From NCBI RefSeq assembly GCF_003473485.1, contig NC_053042.1, positions 4,239,501 to 4,303,500 of the forward strand: a stretch of DNA of 64,000 nucleotides. Reading direction: 5' to 3'. Every line of letters begins with the position of its first letter. The first letter of the stretch is position 1. This stretch comes from Medicago truncatula (Eukaryota > Streptophyta > Magnoliopsida > Fabales > Fabaceae). This document shows, one piece after another, positions 46,605 through 58,265 of the stretch. The position numbers and the translations under genes are program-made. The notes beneath the pieces are model-generated. The model searched no databases. It had not been told where the DNA came from and was given only the letters and a program-made list of their open reading frames with translations.

Positions 46605-47740
46605 TAGAGCTGCCAAAATGGGCCGGTCCGAAAGCCCGAAAAAAATGCAGGGCCTGGGCCGAAAAATGGCCGCCCAAATTTTTTTAGGGCTTTTTAGCCT
46701 GGCCCGAAAAGCCCGCAGCCCGCTCGGACTAAGGGCAGCCCGCAAAAATAAAAAAAAAAGTGGGTTATTTTTTACACTAGACGGACAGCCCAAATAGTTA
46801 TGTTCATTTGATATTTAAGTCATTCTCTCTTCTAAAAATTGTATATAATTATGTTCATTTATTTTGTTACTTCTAATTAAAATGAAGGAAAAACAAAAAT
46901 CAAAGTGGTCGTGTTTCATCATTGTTTCTTAACTCTTGTTCTCCTGAAATGTTATGCTTTTATTCCCCACTTTTAAAACCCTTTTGCTTATAGTTGCATT
47001 GTGATTTCCTTTCTTCACTGTCAACTCAGTTTAGTACCCTTTATCTTTCTTCCTTTCTTCACTGTCAACTATTGTAGCTTCGCTTTTAGAAGGTTGCAAC
47101 AACAAACCCCAATTGATTTGGATTGAAAAAGTGATCGTTCTATTCATATCCTACTTTTGAAAGTAGTACTGAAAAATAAAGAAACTAATTAGATGAAATC
47201 ATTTAAATAATTGTCACTGTGTCTTCAAAATCAAATAACAATGCATAGATGCATATTGCATGCTTTAAAGATAACTTTTTTGACAGTTTTAACTGTTAAG
47301 GATAAATTTGTAATGATGGTTATCTAAGTTTTTAATGTTAACAGAAAACTTCTCACGATCCCTAAAAAGAAATTCATATTGTCCAAGAATATGATAACAA
47401 ATTAACGATAATAAATAGGATTCCTCATGATATAATAAATTTGATATAGTTTTTTAAACAAAAAATATGAAATGCTAACACGTGTGTTTTGAGCAGGTGC
47501 TAATAATATATGGGTACAATTATGTTGATGTTATTATGTTTTCAGCCCTTAAAAATGGAAAAAAAAATAACCAAAACGGGCCAGGGCTGGCCCGTTAGCT
47601 CGGGAGCCCGTATAGGGCCGGGCTCGGGCTCTATTTTTCCAGCCCATATTTAAACCGGGCTTTTTAGCCCGGCCCTAAAAAGCCCTTGCCCCCGTCGGGC
47701 CCGGCTTAAACGGGTCGGCCCGTCCGTTTTGACAGCTCTA
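46605..47740. mobile_element. Non-autonomous hAT-superfamily element with GC-rich ends
   Basis: The 1136-base element starts TAGAGCTGCCAAAATGGGCC and ends (reverse complement) TAGAGCTGTCAAAACGGACG. It is flanked by a perfect 8-base direct repeat ATTCTAGG (46597-46604 and 47741-47748), the hAT target size. Both ends carry many GGCCCG and AGCCCGG words and GGGCTTTTTAGCC blocks over about 170-190 bases, while the centre is AT-rich with no transposase. The dense subterminal words are the likely transposase-binding sites, by analogy with other hAT elements. Open frames in the GC-rich end are by-products of composition. Confidence 0.93.
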
Positions 47741-47804
47741 ATTCTAGGTATTACTTATACATAACGATACACATTCTAGGTATTACTTATACATAACGAT
47801 AATC
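47741..47804. repeat. 32-base tandem duplication carrying the hAT target
   Basis: ATTCTAGGTATTACTTATAC starts at 47741 and again at 47773, with the same 32-base unit. The left flank of the hAT element (CACATTCTAGG) fits the start of the first unit, so the transposon landed in a pre-existing tandem repeat. Confidence 0.85.
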
Positions 47805-48814
47805 TTTACGGTTCAAAAACATATTTTCTTAACTTCCATTTCCCCACACGTAAAATTGTTGGTTAATTCATTTGAACTTCAGAGTCACACTAACTAAACA
47901 TTCATCGGAGGTCTGATTTAATATACTTTACCGTTTAACAAACCCTCCTCCAATTTTATGTATAAGAAAATATTGCATCAACAAAAGTTAATGTAAATGC
48001 GCTAAATTTTATATCAAATATATCTACTTTTGTTGACACAATTTTTTCTTATGTATAAGACTAAATGTAGTAATAATCAAGAATTAAAACTTGTGGGAAA
48101 ACCCTAATGCTATTGAGACGTTCAATGTTTTAATTAGATCGTGATTAAGCAAACCATACTTTTAAGAAAAAATTAGTTAACATAGTGACTATAAATTTTT
48201 TAAGCGAATAAGTGAAAAATTTGAGGTTCAAATCCCGACTAACATATCACGATTCACAACGTCGCTATTGATACAGCATTGCTCATGATAATTATTTCCT
48301 TTTAAAAAACTAATTGAAATCTAAGAGACTTTTTTTTTTTCTTCTTTTCATAAGAGAATATAAAAACATAGGATTGGATAAATAAATGGTACATAGAATG
48401 TCGAAATAATGTCGACATTCAACACGCCTGTCCTATTGCAACTAAATTGTCATAACCATATTCTCTCAAAAAAATGAAAACTATGTCATAACCATGACTC
48501 CACTCTTTTTTCTGTTGACAAAACCATGTCTCCATTCCTGCTATGTCCTTTCTCCACTTCCATAACCCCTCAATCCAAATATACAAACATGGTCTCTATG
48601 ACATCATATGTTCTCCAATATTCATTTTTATTATATGCTTCACTTACTTTATAACATTATAATAAAATTAAAATATTTTTCAATTCACAAACACCTTTTC
48701 TTTATATTTCTTTCTTCTCTTCCAAGCCTACATTTCACGCCATCACCACTTCCACCTCTAAACTTTTCCTAAAACCCTCTTCTTCTCTTTTTCATTTCAC
48801 AAAAAAAAAAAAAA
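47805..48814. other. Upstream region of ZIP6
   Basis: It contains a SINE-like copy (48160-48345) and the presumed promoter and 5' UTR of the ZIP6 gene, including a pyrimidine-rich leader and an A-run just before the ATG. Confidence 0.45.
48160..48345 (+). repeat. SINE-like repeat with clear B box
   Basis: TAACATAGTGACTATAAATT resembles an A box, and GGTTCAAATCC (48225-48235) is a good B-box match at a typical distance. The 3' part ends in a T/A-rich tail. Same type as 10771-10885. Confidence 0.5.
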
Positions 48815-51800
48815 ATGTCTACTCTCTTTGATGAATTCATGACGAATTCGAGCTGCGAAAGCGGTGAGTCCGACCTGTGTCGCGATGAGTCAGCAGCTTT
48901 GATCTTAAAATTCGTCGCTATGGCATCAATTCTAGTGGCTGGATTTTCTGGAATTGCTGTACCGTTGTTGGGAAACCGGCGGGGATTATTACGATCCGAT
49001 GGTGAAATTTTACCGGCAGCTAAGGCTTTTGCAGCAGGAGTGATACTAGCGACGGGGTTTGTTCACATGCTTCAAGACGCGTGGAAAGCTTTGAATCATA
49101 GTTGTTTGAAATCTTACTCTCACGTGTGGTCAGAGTTTCCATTTACCGGGTTTTTTGCGATGATGTCTGCGTTATTAACTCTTCTAGTTGACTTTGTTGC
49201 GACGCAGTATTATGAGTCGCAACACCAAAAAACACATGACAGGCACGGACGAGTTGTTGGTAATGGTGAGGGGTTGGAAGAGGAGTTGTTGGGATCGGGG
49301 ATTGTGGAGGTTCAGGGAGAGACTTTTGGTGGTGGAATGCATATTGTGGGGATGCATGCTCATGCGTCGCAACATGGACATTCACATCAAAACCATGGTG
49401 ATGGACATGGTCATGGTCATTCTCATTCATTTGGAGAGCATGATGGTGTGGATAGTAGCGTCCGCCATGTCGTTGTTTCTCAGGTAACCAATAATAAACA
49501 TTCTCTATTTTCTTCCTTTTGGTTGCTAGCTCACGTCACGTAACGTATCTCATTTATTAATATCTTGACTTTCATTTCAATAACATTGTGCATACGTTTT
49601 GCCACAAAAAGAAAAAATAAAGTAAAGTAAAACTGTGTGCGTTTAATAATGTTAAGTTTTGGTATTAAAAATAGGTTTGTTTTATGTACTTTTGAAGAAT
49701 TGTGAGTGATTAATTTACTCGTCAAACAATCAAACTAGTCGTAAGAATCAATTTGTAAATAAACTGGAAGTTGTTTATGGTTATCATTTGCTCATTTGAG
49801 TAACTTTGATTGATTAGTCGATGTGTGAATTATCCATAATTTTTCAAATGCAGCATGTTTCACCTTAAAAATAAGATCATCATGCTAACAATTGTTCAAA
49901 AATCATTTATAAAAAAGTTAGAGATAAACGATGAATTTTAAATAGAAAAAAAAAACATTTTTTGAAGTTTTAAGATCTTGAATACTCACTTCCAAGCATA
50001 ATTTTAAAACACGGACCGGACCGGCGACTCGGAGGATTGAAGAAAACCGACCGGGTCAACAATTGTTCGGTTTTTTTTGGAACAGAAACAAGGGCGCGTG
50101 TTATAGTTATTTAAAAAAAAATTCCAATTTGCTTTGATTGGGAATCGAACTAGCAACATCAAATTTAAATGTGGAATGCTTTAACGAACACACCATGCCT
50201 TCAATTGTATTAGTGTTTTGATTCTTATTTATTATATTAAATTCAATTGCAAAATGTCACAATAATTCATATTTCTTTTTTATAAAACATTGAAATTCAC
50301 AATTATTTTTAATGATATATTTAATAATTTTGTTACAGTTTTGCTTCTTATTTTTAATGTTTCAATGATATTTTTCTTAATTTTAGCTTAATGATATATT
50401 GCAATTTATATTTAAACTTATATACAATTATTTTTAACACCAAAAAATTACACTAGCTTGTAAATATTGTTGTGATTAATAGCATATTTCTTTTATCAAA
50501 AATAAAAATAGTGGAATTTTTTTTTATAAAAATCAATTTTGTGCTTAAAATTAATTTTTGTATTTGATTGGTAATTGTATTATAGTTAATAGATTAAATT
50601 TGACTCGGAGAAAATCTACATATTATATTAATATTGATATATTTCCTGTCAATAAAATATAGTTGTACAAATATTAATATAGATATTACATGTCATTTTT
50701 TTTTAGTTTTTAAGTGAACGAGTCACCGATTAAATTCGATTTAATCCGGTTAAATAGCTATATAAATTTAATCTCAAGAACGAGTTATCTAACCGAGTCA
50801 TCCGAGTTGATCCGGTTCAGTTATGCGGTTCAACCAATGACTCAGTGGTTCGACCATTGACCCAGTACCTCTGTCAAGTCAATTACTGAACCGAGTTTTA
50901 AAACTATGCTTCCAAGATAAGATTATTTTTAAACTTCGTGCACTTAAAAACATAATTTTACAAAATTCGAGTATTTGATCTATTTAGTGAAAAGGTTAAT
51001 GTTTCACAAAACTCCGGTCAATAGATAAGTTCACATGAAAATTTAGGGTTGGTCAACTTTTTGAAAATGTTTTTAATTTTTTTTTAATTTTTAGGATTAA
51101 CAATGAGAAAATAGACTTTAAAAGTGAGCATTGTGATGGAGAAATGATATAACGGTAGCAAATAATGATGCAATTTGGAAAAAGGTTAAATAAGCTTTTT
51201 CTTCCCTGAGAAAATTAACAAATTTTGTTTTTCGTCCCCATCAAATTTTTCAAAATTGTTTGATTATCTTAAAACTATTCAAGTTTTGAATAAATTTTTT
51301 CAGACATGTTTAGAACATCATAGAAAGTTTCTTTACATAAATTTGGAATTTTTTTAACATGTGATAAATTAAATGTCAATTTTTAAAACTCAAGATAAAA
51401 GCAGCGATAATTTCAATGTGAAATCCAACATTGAACTCCTTTTTTGATGGATTTTTTTATAACATTTTAAATATGTTTGAAAAATATAATTCAAAAATAT
51501 ACATAATGACTTAACATCAAGGACTAAACTGAGGTAGATTTTTTTTGTAAGGACGAATCTGTGACACTTTTTATTATGGAGACTAAAAGTGGAATCTGGT
51601 AATTTTCAAAGCCGTACACTTTTTATTATGGGGACTAAAAGCGAAGTTCGATAATTTTTTAAAGATGAAAAACTTATTTAACCCTTTAAAAAAATAATGA
51701 AGATAACTCATTAATTTGATATCTTCATTGTTGTTACAAATGTAAAACACTGTTCACTTAAGTAGTTGTTTTTCTTCTTCTCATTGATAACTACAAAAAC

Positions 51801-54433
51801 TAACACAATTTAAAAACTAACCATTTAGAAAATAATTAAAATAACATTTTCATTGTATTTTTATGATGGTGAATATTCGAAATTTCACAAGGTCACTATC
51901 ATTATCTTTATTTCATTTATATATATTTTTAATAGGTATGAAGGTATGAAATAGTCAAATGCGTCGTTTATTACTCCCTCCGTCCCAAATTGTATGTCAC
52001 TTTAGAAAAAATATTTGTCCCAAATTATATGTCACTTTACAATATCAATGAAACATTAATGTTACTTTTCCTATTATAACCTTAACTATTTATTACTCTC
52101 TCTTCTTTCAAATCTTTTATTTATCTTTCTCATAGGACAATTTTGTAAAACAGCTCATAATATCTTTTTTCCACACAATATTAATTACATTTCTTAATAT
52201 GTGTGAAATATCCAAAACGTCATACAATTTGGGACGGAGAGAGTATGTAACAAAATGAGTAATATTTATAATAAATTTTTGGTCTATTCAAATAGTTTTT
52301 TTGATACATCCCTATTGTTAAAAGATGATTTTTTTTGTTTAGTTGGTACTCACATCACGTATTGTATTGAATTGTCTTTGCTTAATTACCAAGTTGGTGC
52401 TTCGATGGATGTCACTAAGTGATGGATACATCAACTTCAATTTTATTTTTTTGCTCTAATTTTCTTTATTTTTTATTTTTTACTTTTTTTAGACGCTTTA
52501 TTCTTTTAATTTATGGTAACCGTGATTCAACATAATTACCTATTTCTAAAGAAACCCTTGAGAAAGATTAGTTGTGTTAGTCTCTTTAAAATTTATCGGA
52601 TGTATTTCATTTCACTCTACCCTATATTATTAATTCAAAGATGCTTAGTTAGAGGGTATCCCAATTCTAGATATTCATTGCTTAGTTAGTTAAGTTAAGT
52701 TCATTGCACTTAGTTAGTACTCAATTAACTACTATCTCTATTCCATTTTACTTATCATATTTGCAGATTTTTTTTCCTATTTACTTTTACCTCTCATTTT
52801 CAATTTATTGTTTTGTCAATAATAATATCAAGAATTTCTTACTGAGAGAAACGAAGGAAATGCAATAATAAATAGTTTAAAGATATTGTAGAAAAAAAAA
52901 AGGATTAATTTATCAAAAATAACCAAATATATTAAATTTATTAGTTTCTTGTATGTGTAAATAACTCTGAGAATTAGGAAGGAATTGAGAGAGTAATCTT
53001 TGCTTCTTGTCTGGATAAAGTGCTAGACTAATGTTTTATTCTTCTCTTTGTGTTTTGTTTTCCTATTTGACCATTGAACATATTCCACCATCCATATTGC
53101 GTGCATGGATTATATTCGGTTCCTTGGTCTCTGTCTCTCGAAGCAGTTGCGTGGTCTATAGCAACCATCCATTTTTTGTTTACTTTTTGAAACTTTTAAT
53201 GGACTAGCCTTGCCATGATCTATGTGGACCTCTCATTTTGTCAAACAGAATCAATATTAGTTGAGCTGAACTAACTCAATTGAAGTCTTTCAAAGTACTA
53301 TCATTTATATGACAAAAATGTGTGCACACAAATGATTTTTTAATATGCATGCACAAACACTCTTGCTATCTCCATTATTATATCTGTACATTTTTTTATC
53401 CCAAAAAAAAAATTCAATGCATTTCATTCAAAATTAATTAACGACCCAATAAAATGTATTTTCTTTGTTGTAATAAAATACTCCCTCCGTCCCAATTTGT
53501 ATGTCACTTTTGAAAAAATATTTGTTCCAAATTGTATGTCATTTTAGAATACCAATGAAACATTAATGTTACTTTTCCTATTATATCCTTAACTATTTAT
53601 TACTCTTTCTTTTTTCAATTCTTTAATTTATCTTTTCCATATCATTTATTAAGGATAATTTTGTAAAACAACTCATAATATCTCTTTCCCATACAATATT
53701 AATTACATTTTTTAATATGTGTGAAATGTCCAAAACGTCATACAATTTGGAACGGAGGGAGTATAAACAAAAAAGATTCGAAACATCAAATGTATTTGGT
53801 CCTTAGATTATAACATTTGACCTTTACCCTTTTAATTTTTTTTTACCTTTTGAATATTTTTTTGCGTATATTTTGTTATAGCAGATGCGATCGAAAGACT
53901 TGCTTGAACTTGAAGTTATGTATAGATTATGAAGAACATACTAATAACAATTTTCTGTAACTATCCAACTCATGTAGGTATTGGAACTTGGCATAGTTTC
54001 ACATTCCTTGATAATTGGGTTATCACTAGGAGTCTCACAAAGTCCATGTACAATGAGACCCTTAATTGCAGCATTATCCTTCCATCAATTCTTTGAAGGG
54101 TTTGCACTTGGTGGTTGCATATCCGAAGCCAGATTCAAGACATCATCAGCAACAATAATGGCATGTTTTTTTGCACTTACAACACCACTTGGTGTTGCAA
54201 TTGGGACATTAGTTGCCTCAAATTTCAACCCTTATAGTCCAGGGGCTCTTATCACAGAAGGTATCTTGGACTCTTTGTCAGCTGGAATTTTAGTGTACAT
54301 GGCTTTGGTGGATTTAATAGCTGCTGATTTTCTTAGTAAGAAAATGCGTTGTAGCTTAAGGCTTCAGATTGTGTCCTTTTGTTTGCTTTTCCTTGGGGCT
54401 GGATCTATGTCCTCTCTTGCCCTTTGGGCTTAA
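48815..54433 (+). CDS. ZIP6: ZIP-family metal transporter, ZIP6 type, two exons
   Basis: Exons 48815-49483 and 53978-54433 give 374 residues; the junction joins ...HVVVSQ to [10 protein letters not shown] in frame. It matches Arabidopsis ZIP6 strongly over both exons. Spans are visible at about 30-50 ([15 protein letters not shown]), 70-90 ([19 protein letters not shown]) and 108-130. A cytosolic His-rich loop follows ([11 protein letters not shown]...HGHGHSHS). Exon 2 holds the metal-path spans [10 protein letters not shown] and [10 protein letters not shown], each with its conserved His, and the ending [15 protein letters not shown] proteins move Zn2+ and related ions into the cytosol. The 4.5-kb intron contains at least four transposons. 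The N-terminus is short, without a clear signal peptide, as in ZIP6. Confidence 0.95.
49997..50908. mobile_element. hAT-like element in the ZIP6 intron
   Basis: Ends CATAATTTTAAAACACGG (left) and CATAGTTTTAAAACTCGG (right, reverse complement) differ at two positions and are flanked by a perfect 8-base direct repeat CTTCCAAG (49989-49996 and 50909-50916). The subterminal parts are rich in ACCGG/CCGGTT/GAACCG words (GGACCGGACCGGCGACTCGG at left; a series of CCGAGT, CCGGTT, GGTTCAACC at right). The middle is AT-rich without transposase. 912 bases. Confidence 0.88.
51184..51684. mobile_element. Mutator-like MITE in the ZIP6 intron
   Basis: Left GGTTAAATAAGCTTTTTCTT and right (reverse complement) GGGTTAAATAAGTTTTTCAT extend as imperfect inverted repeats for about 55-60 bases up to GTCCCCA / AGTCCCCA. 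Flanks TTTGGAAAA and TTTAAAAAA could be a decayed 9-base target duplication (7 of 9). Near the right end there is also a short tandem repeat with CACTTTTTATTATGG twice. Confidence 0.65.
51974..52243. mobile_element. Stowaway MITE (Tc1/mariner) in the ZIP6 intron
   Basis: Inverted ends CTCCCTCCGTCCCAAATTGT and (reverse complement) CTCTCTCCGTCCCAAATTGT, flanked by TA on each side (51972-51973, 52244-52245). 270 bases. The CTCCCTCCGTCCC end is the plant Stowaway consensus. Confidence 0.95.
53481..53761. mobile_element. Second Stowaway MITE in the ZIP6 intron
   Basis: Ends CTCCCTCCGTCCCAATTTGT and (reverse complement) CTCCCTCCGTTCCAAATTGT, flanked by TA (53479-53480, 53762-53763). 281 bases, same family and same orientation as the copy at 51974, with the internal block ACCAATGAAACATTAATG kept almost unchanged. 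Confidence 0.95.
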
Positions 54434-56231
54434 ATAATTTATTTTAATTTTGTTGTAGTATTATATTATAATTGTAGTTTATTTGAGTATGATATATGTT
54501 TAAGCTCAGGACTCTGTAGGGACTTCATTAACAAAAAATAATTGCAAATTCTATACTATTTTTTAAATGAATATTAACATACTTTGACTCTGTTCATATT
54601 CTCAAATTTTTTCTTGTCACTATACCACAAAGAAGCAATCGTTACGTGTGAGCGTCAAATGGGAAAATCTATGTGTGAATCTGTACTCACATTGATAAAT
54701 TAATATTCCTAAAAAAATTCGAACGAAGGTTTATGGAAAATTGAGAATTTGAATTATAAAAAAATAAAATTATATTAATTTATTTTTGATTTTCCATAGA
54801 TTTCATCGGCATGTAATTTAATGAAAGTGTGATGAACAAAAAATATGGAAAAACTCCCGTAATCGAAATTCAAAATTTTAATTAGTCAATGTCTATTTTT
54901 AATAGGAGGAATGATAACTAGATACAAAATTTTAGACACAATACCAACACCATGGGCTTTTTTGTCATTTCAACCTTAAGTTAAGGGCAGCTTTGTAAAA
55001 CCAATACACACCCTCTTCTATTTCTCTACCCCGTGCCCCATTCTCTCCTCTGTTTAGTTTCTCTCAGAACTGAACCACAAGTCCACAACCACCGTCCTCG
55101 CACCACCTCCGTCCTCCCACCACCATCGTCACCATCCTCCGTCGCGATGACCCACGTCCATTTCTCTTTCTCTCTCTCTTTCTCTCTCCATCTCTCTGAA
55201 CTCTCACTGTCCTCCAGATCTCTCGCCGTCGTCCTCCCCACCACCACCATCCTCCCATTGTCAGCACCACACCTCTTCCTCACAACCACCATCATCTATC
55301 ATCACCTTGTTTACACTAAATTTTGGTAAACAACCGCTGGTTTAAACATAGTTACTTGCAAGATCAACCAGTAAATCTTAAGGACATATCTGTGCTTGTT
55401 ATCTTCCAGAAATTTAATGTTATTCTTGAAGAATTTGATAAATAAAATAAAGTAAGAAAAAGCAATCGAATTCAACCCACTTGAACCCAATCGAAATTGG
55501 TGTAAATAGCTGTAAATAAATTGCTCAAAAGAAACAAGTGAATTGTAAATTGTAAAGACACTTAAAGAAATGAACTTGAATTGTGTTGATTGAATGTAAG
55601 TTGGTACACATATTCATACATTGCAACTTGTGACTCGTTTATCTCTTCCATGCGGATAGTTTGAGCGTAAGTTATTTGTATGATAGAATTGTGACCCTTT
55701 TCTCCTAGGGAAAACTACTATTTATACAAATAGAAATAACTGCCTAGATTTGAATCTAAAACTATAACTGCAGTAAACTAACGAAACTTATCCATTCGAT
55801 TTGAATTTCGAATGTGTCTTGAAAATATCCATTGTTTGACCTTATCTGAATCACCACAAGAATTGTCCTTCGATAAATTTCCGCCTGTCGAACTAACACA
55901 CACGCTTTTGAGTATTTTTCAGCAAGTCCAACTTCGATAGGAAATGAGAAAACAATTTCTTCGATGATAAGGTCAACCTATTTTGACCGCATTAAATGAT
56001 AACCTTTAAAAATATTGGCTAACACACCTCCAGTCGTCGTCACCACCATCGCTGTTGACCTTCACATGATGTCTAGATCTAGATGTTGCGCCGGGTGTCA
56101 CACACTGCTGAAGAGAAATAGTGGATGTTGAGGCGGTCAAAATCTTATCGGAGAGGGAGCGGAGGCTGAGTATGGTTGTGCGGAGAGAGAGATTGAAGGA
56201 GGTTGAAGAGGAGAGAGAGTGAGTGAGGGTT
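54434..56231. other. ZIP6 3' flank and low-complexity DNA
   Basis: No gene supported. At 55030-55300 the DNA is very C/T-rich with CCACCAC and CTCTCT runs, which opens long but meaningless frames on both strands. TAATTAGTCAATGTCTATTT (54880) recurs in changed form at 58380. The GTTGC target duplication of the solo LTR is at 56227-56231. Confidence 0.45.
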
Positions 56232-56936
56232 GCTGTAACACCCCGTTACCCAAAAGTAATTAAATAACAATTAATTAAACATCAGAGTTCAACCCAAACG
56301 GGCATGCTACACTACGTTTCAAAATTTATTAAATAAAATATAAAAATCCATTTATTGAACACCAATAAAAACATCATTTAAACAGCAGCGGAATGTATTC
56401 AACAAACATCAACCACAGTTAAATCCTCCAAAACAACATCTTGGCAATAAGCCTAACAACAAATTCAACCATCATAGGGCCATAACAACAAGTTCCAAAA
56501 TGAGATACATAAGGAATGAAATACAACAGTTAAAACCCATCCCGAATGTATCAGAGCCCTAGACACGACATTGAGCCACCACCAACTACTCATGATCACC
56601 TGCAAGTTACCCATAGGAAGGACAACATTTTCAAGCAGAAGGGGTGAGATTCACAACAATAGAATATAGATATTAAAATCTTCAATTGAATCTAACACCC
56701 TATAAACATCAATTTATCATCTTGCAAATATAAGTATATAATTCACAAGCAACAACAACATCATCAAAATCCATCCATCACAATATGTATATAAATATAT
56801 ATATTCATCAACAACATCATCATCATCAAGGTGGCAACTACAACCAACAACTAAGACTCATGCAAATGACATGACAACACTACTAAGACAACACCTTAGA
56901 CTCCTCCATAAATGCAAATATGCATGTGGTACCAGA

Positions 56937-57042
56937 CAGGACCGAAGCCCTCACCGCTTTTGAATGGTTAAAGCATTCATCAGGACCGAAGCCCTCACCG
57001 CTGTTGAGCAACTAGTGCTCCAGGACATGAGTCCTCTCCGCT
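56937..57042. repeat. Threefold repeat inside the solo LTR
   Basis: CAGGACCGAAGCCCTCACCGCT occurs at 56937 and, identically, at 56981. A third, changed unit CAGGACATGAGTCCTCTCCG follows at 57021. Spacing is 44 and 40 bases. Confidence 0.9.
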
Positions 57043-57318
57043 GTTTTATGCATATGCAATGGACCTACTTGTGTATATCTACATACAACTTGACCATGCA
57101 TACAAACTCCATATGACTCCACTTCTACAACATGTATGCTTAAATAACCAATCATACATCACAACCATCAGTAACATTCAACAATTCAGCAATCCAATCA
57201 CCCAGAATAATGCATAATTACATGAAACTATGCTCAACACAACAACATTAAATCTCTACCATTCATGCACGAAATTCAACACTCAGGAACTGTGCAGCTC
57301 ACCTTGCGAGCACATCTG

Positions 57319-57650
57319 CTCGCTATGGCGAGTTCACAAAACTGGTTGCTCGCCATGGCGAGTTCAAGGCGAACTCGAGGCGAGTGAAAAAAGGTGATCT
57401 CGGGAAAATGACATTTTTCTCACTCAAACCTCAATTCTAAGCTCCCTATTCATCTTTTTAACCTAAAACTTGCTCCACTCATCATTAAAATCATCTAGGT
57501 ACCTTAAACCATCCCCAAAACATTTTATAACAACAATTTAAAAAATCAAGTTTTGAACTGGCTTGCTCGCCATGGCGAGTTGATCTGCTCGCGAGGCGAG
57601 CTATGAAGTTGCTCACTCGCCATGGCGAGCACAGCTACTCGCGAGGCGAG
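57319..57650. repeat. Array of CTCGCCATGGCGAG-type palindromes inside the solo LTR
   Basis: The 14-base perfect palindrome CTCGCCATGGCGAG occurs at 57349, 57566 and 57616, with a one-base variant at 57319. Related near-palindromes CTCGCGAGGCGAG occur at 57588 and 57638, and CTCGAGGCGAG at 57374. They alternate in the last cluster (palindrome, variant, palindrome, variant, 50-base period). Confidence 0.92.
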
Positions 57651-58265
57651 CGATGAACTTCTATACAGGCAGAAAACTGGTTTTTCCCCAAAATCCCATT
57701 TTTCTTTAAATCACTCCCCAAATTAGTTTACAGATACATAATTAAGTGTTTTATGCAACCAGAACCTAATTCTAACATCAAATTCATCATTACAACTCCA
57801 AAATCAACATTTTATCATAAAATTCCAAAATCCCAATTCTCACTAAAACTCTGTTAAATTCAAATTCAGAAATTACTAACTACACTATTGAAGTAAACCT
57901 CACCCTTACCGTAGAATTGCAAAAAGAAATGCACAGCAAAAATGGTTCTTGAGTTCTACTTGCTCTTCTCTCCTTTTCTCCCAAAAGTTGGTTTTCACGT
58001 AAAACTGCTTCTGATTCTATTTTCCTAACTTCCCTCTTACTTAACTCCCTTTATTTCCATTTAACTCCCTTTAATTCTATTAAATATTAAATAACTCCCC
58101 AAACTCCTAAATAATTATTATTTCTCACTTAATCCAATTATTATTAAAATAAACCATATAATAAAATAAACACACCACATAAATCACCAAAAATCATATA
58201 TATATATATATAGACTCCACATAAATCAAAATAATTAAATATATCGACTAGGGCGTTACAGTTGC

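Larger units (their letters stand above)
56232..58260. mobile_element. Solo LTR, probably Ty3/gypsy
   Basis: The 2029-base unit begins TGTAACACCCCGTTACCC and ends GGGCGTTACA, so the ends are TG..CA inside a longer inverted repeat TGTAAC(A/G)CCC. A perfect 5-base target duplication GTTGC flanks it (56227-56231 and 58261-58265). No primer-binding site, polypurine tract or coding region adjoins it, so it is a solo LTR left by recombination between two LTRs. TGTAACACC ends and this length are common in plant Ty3/gypsy LTRs; superfamily is inferred, and the orientation is not determined. Confidence 0.88.

Noticed and set aside
46546..46797. Open frames on both strands with basic/Gly-rich translation
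   Set aside because: They lie across the GC-rich end of the hAT element and reflect composition, not a gene.
55033..55329. Overlapping long frames on both strands, one rich in Ser/Pro, one in Arg/Gly
   Set aside because: The DNA is a C/T-biased low-complexity tract; no domain, no conserved pattern.
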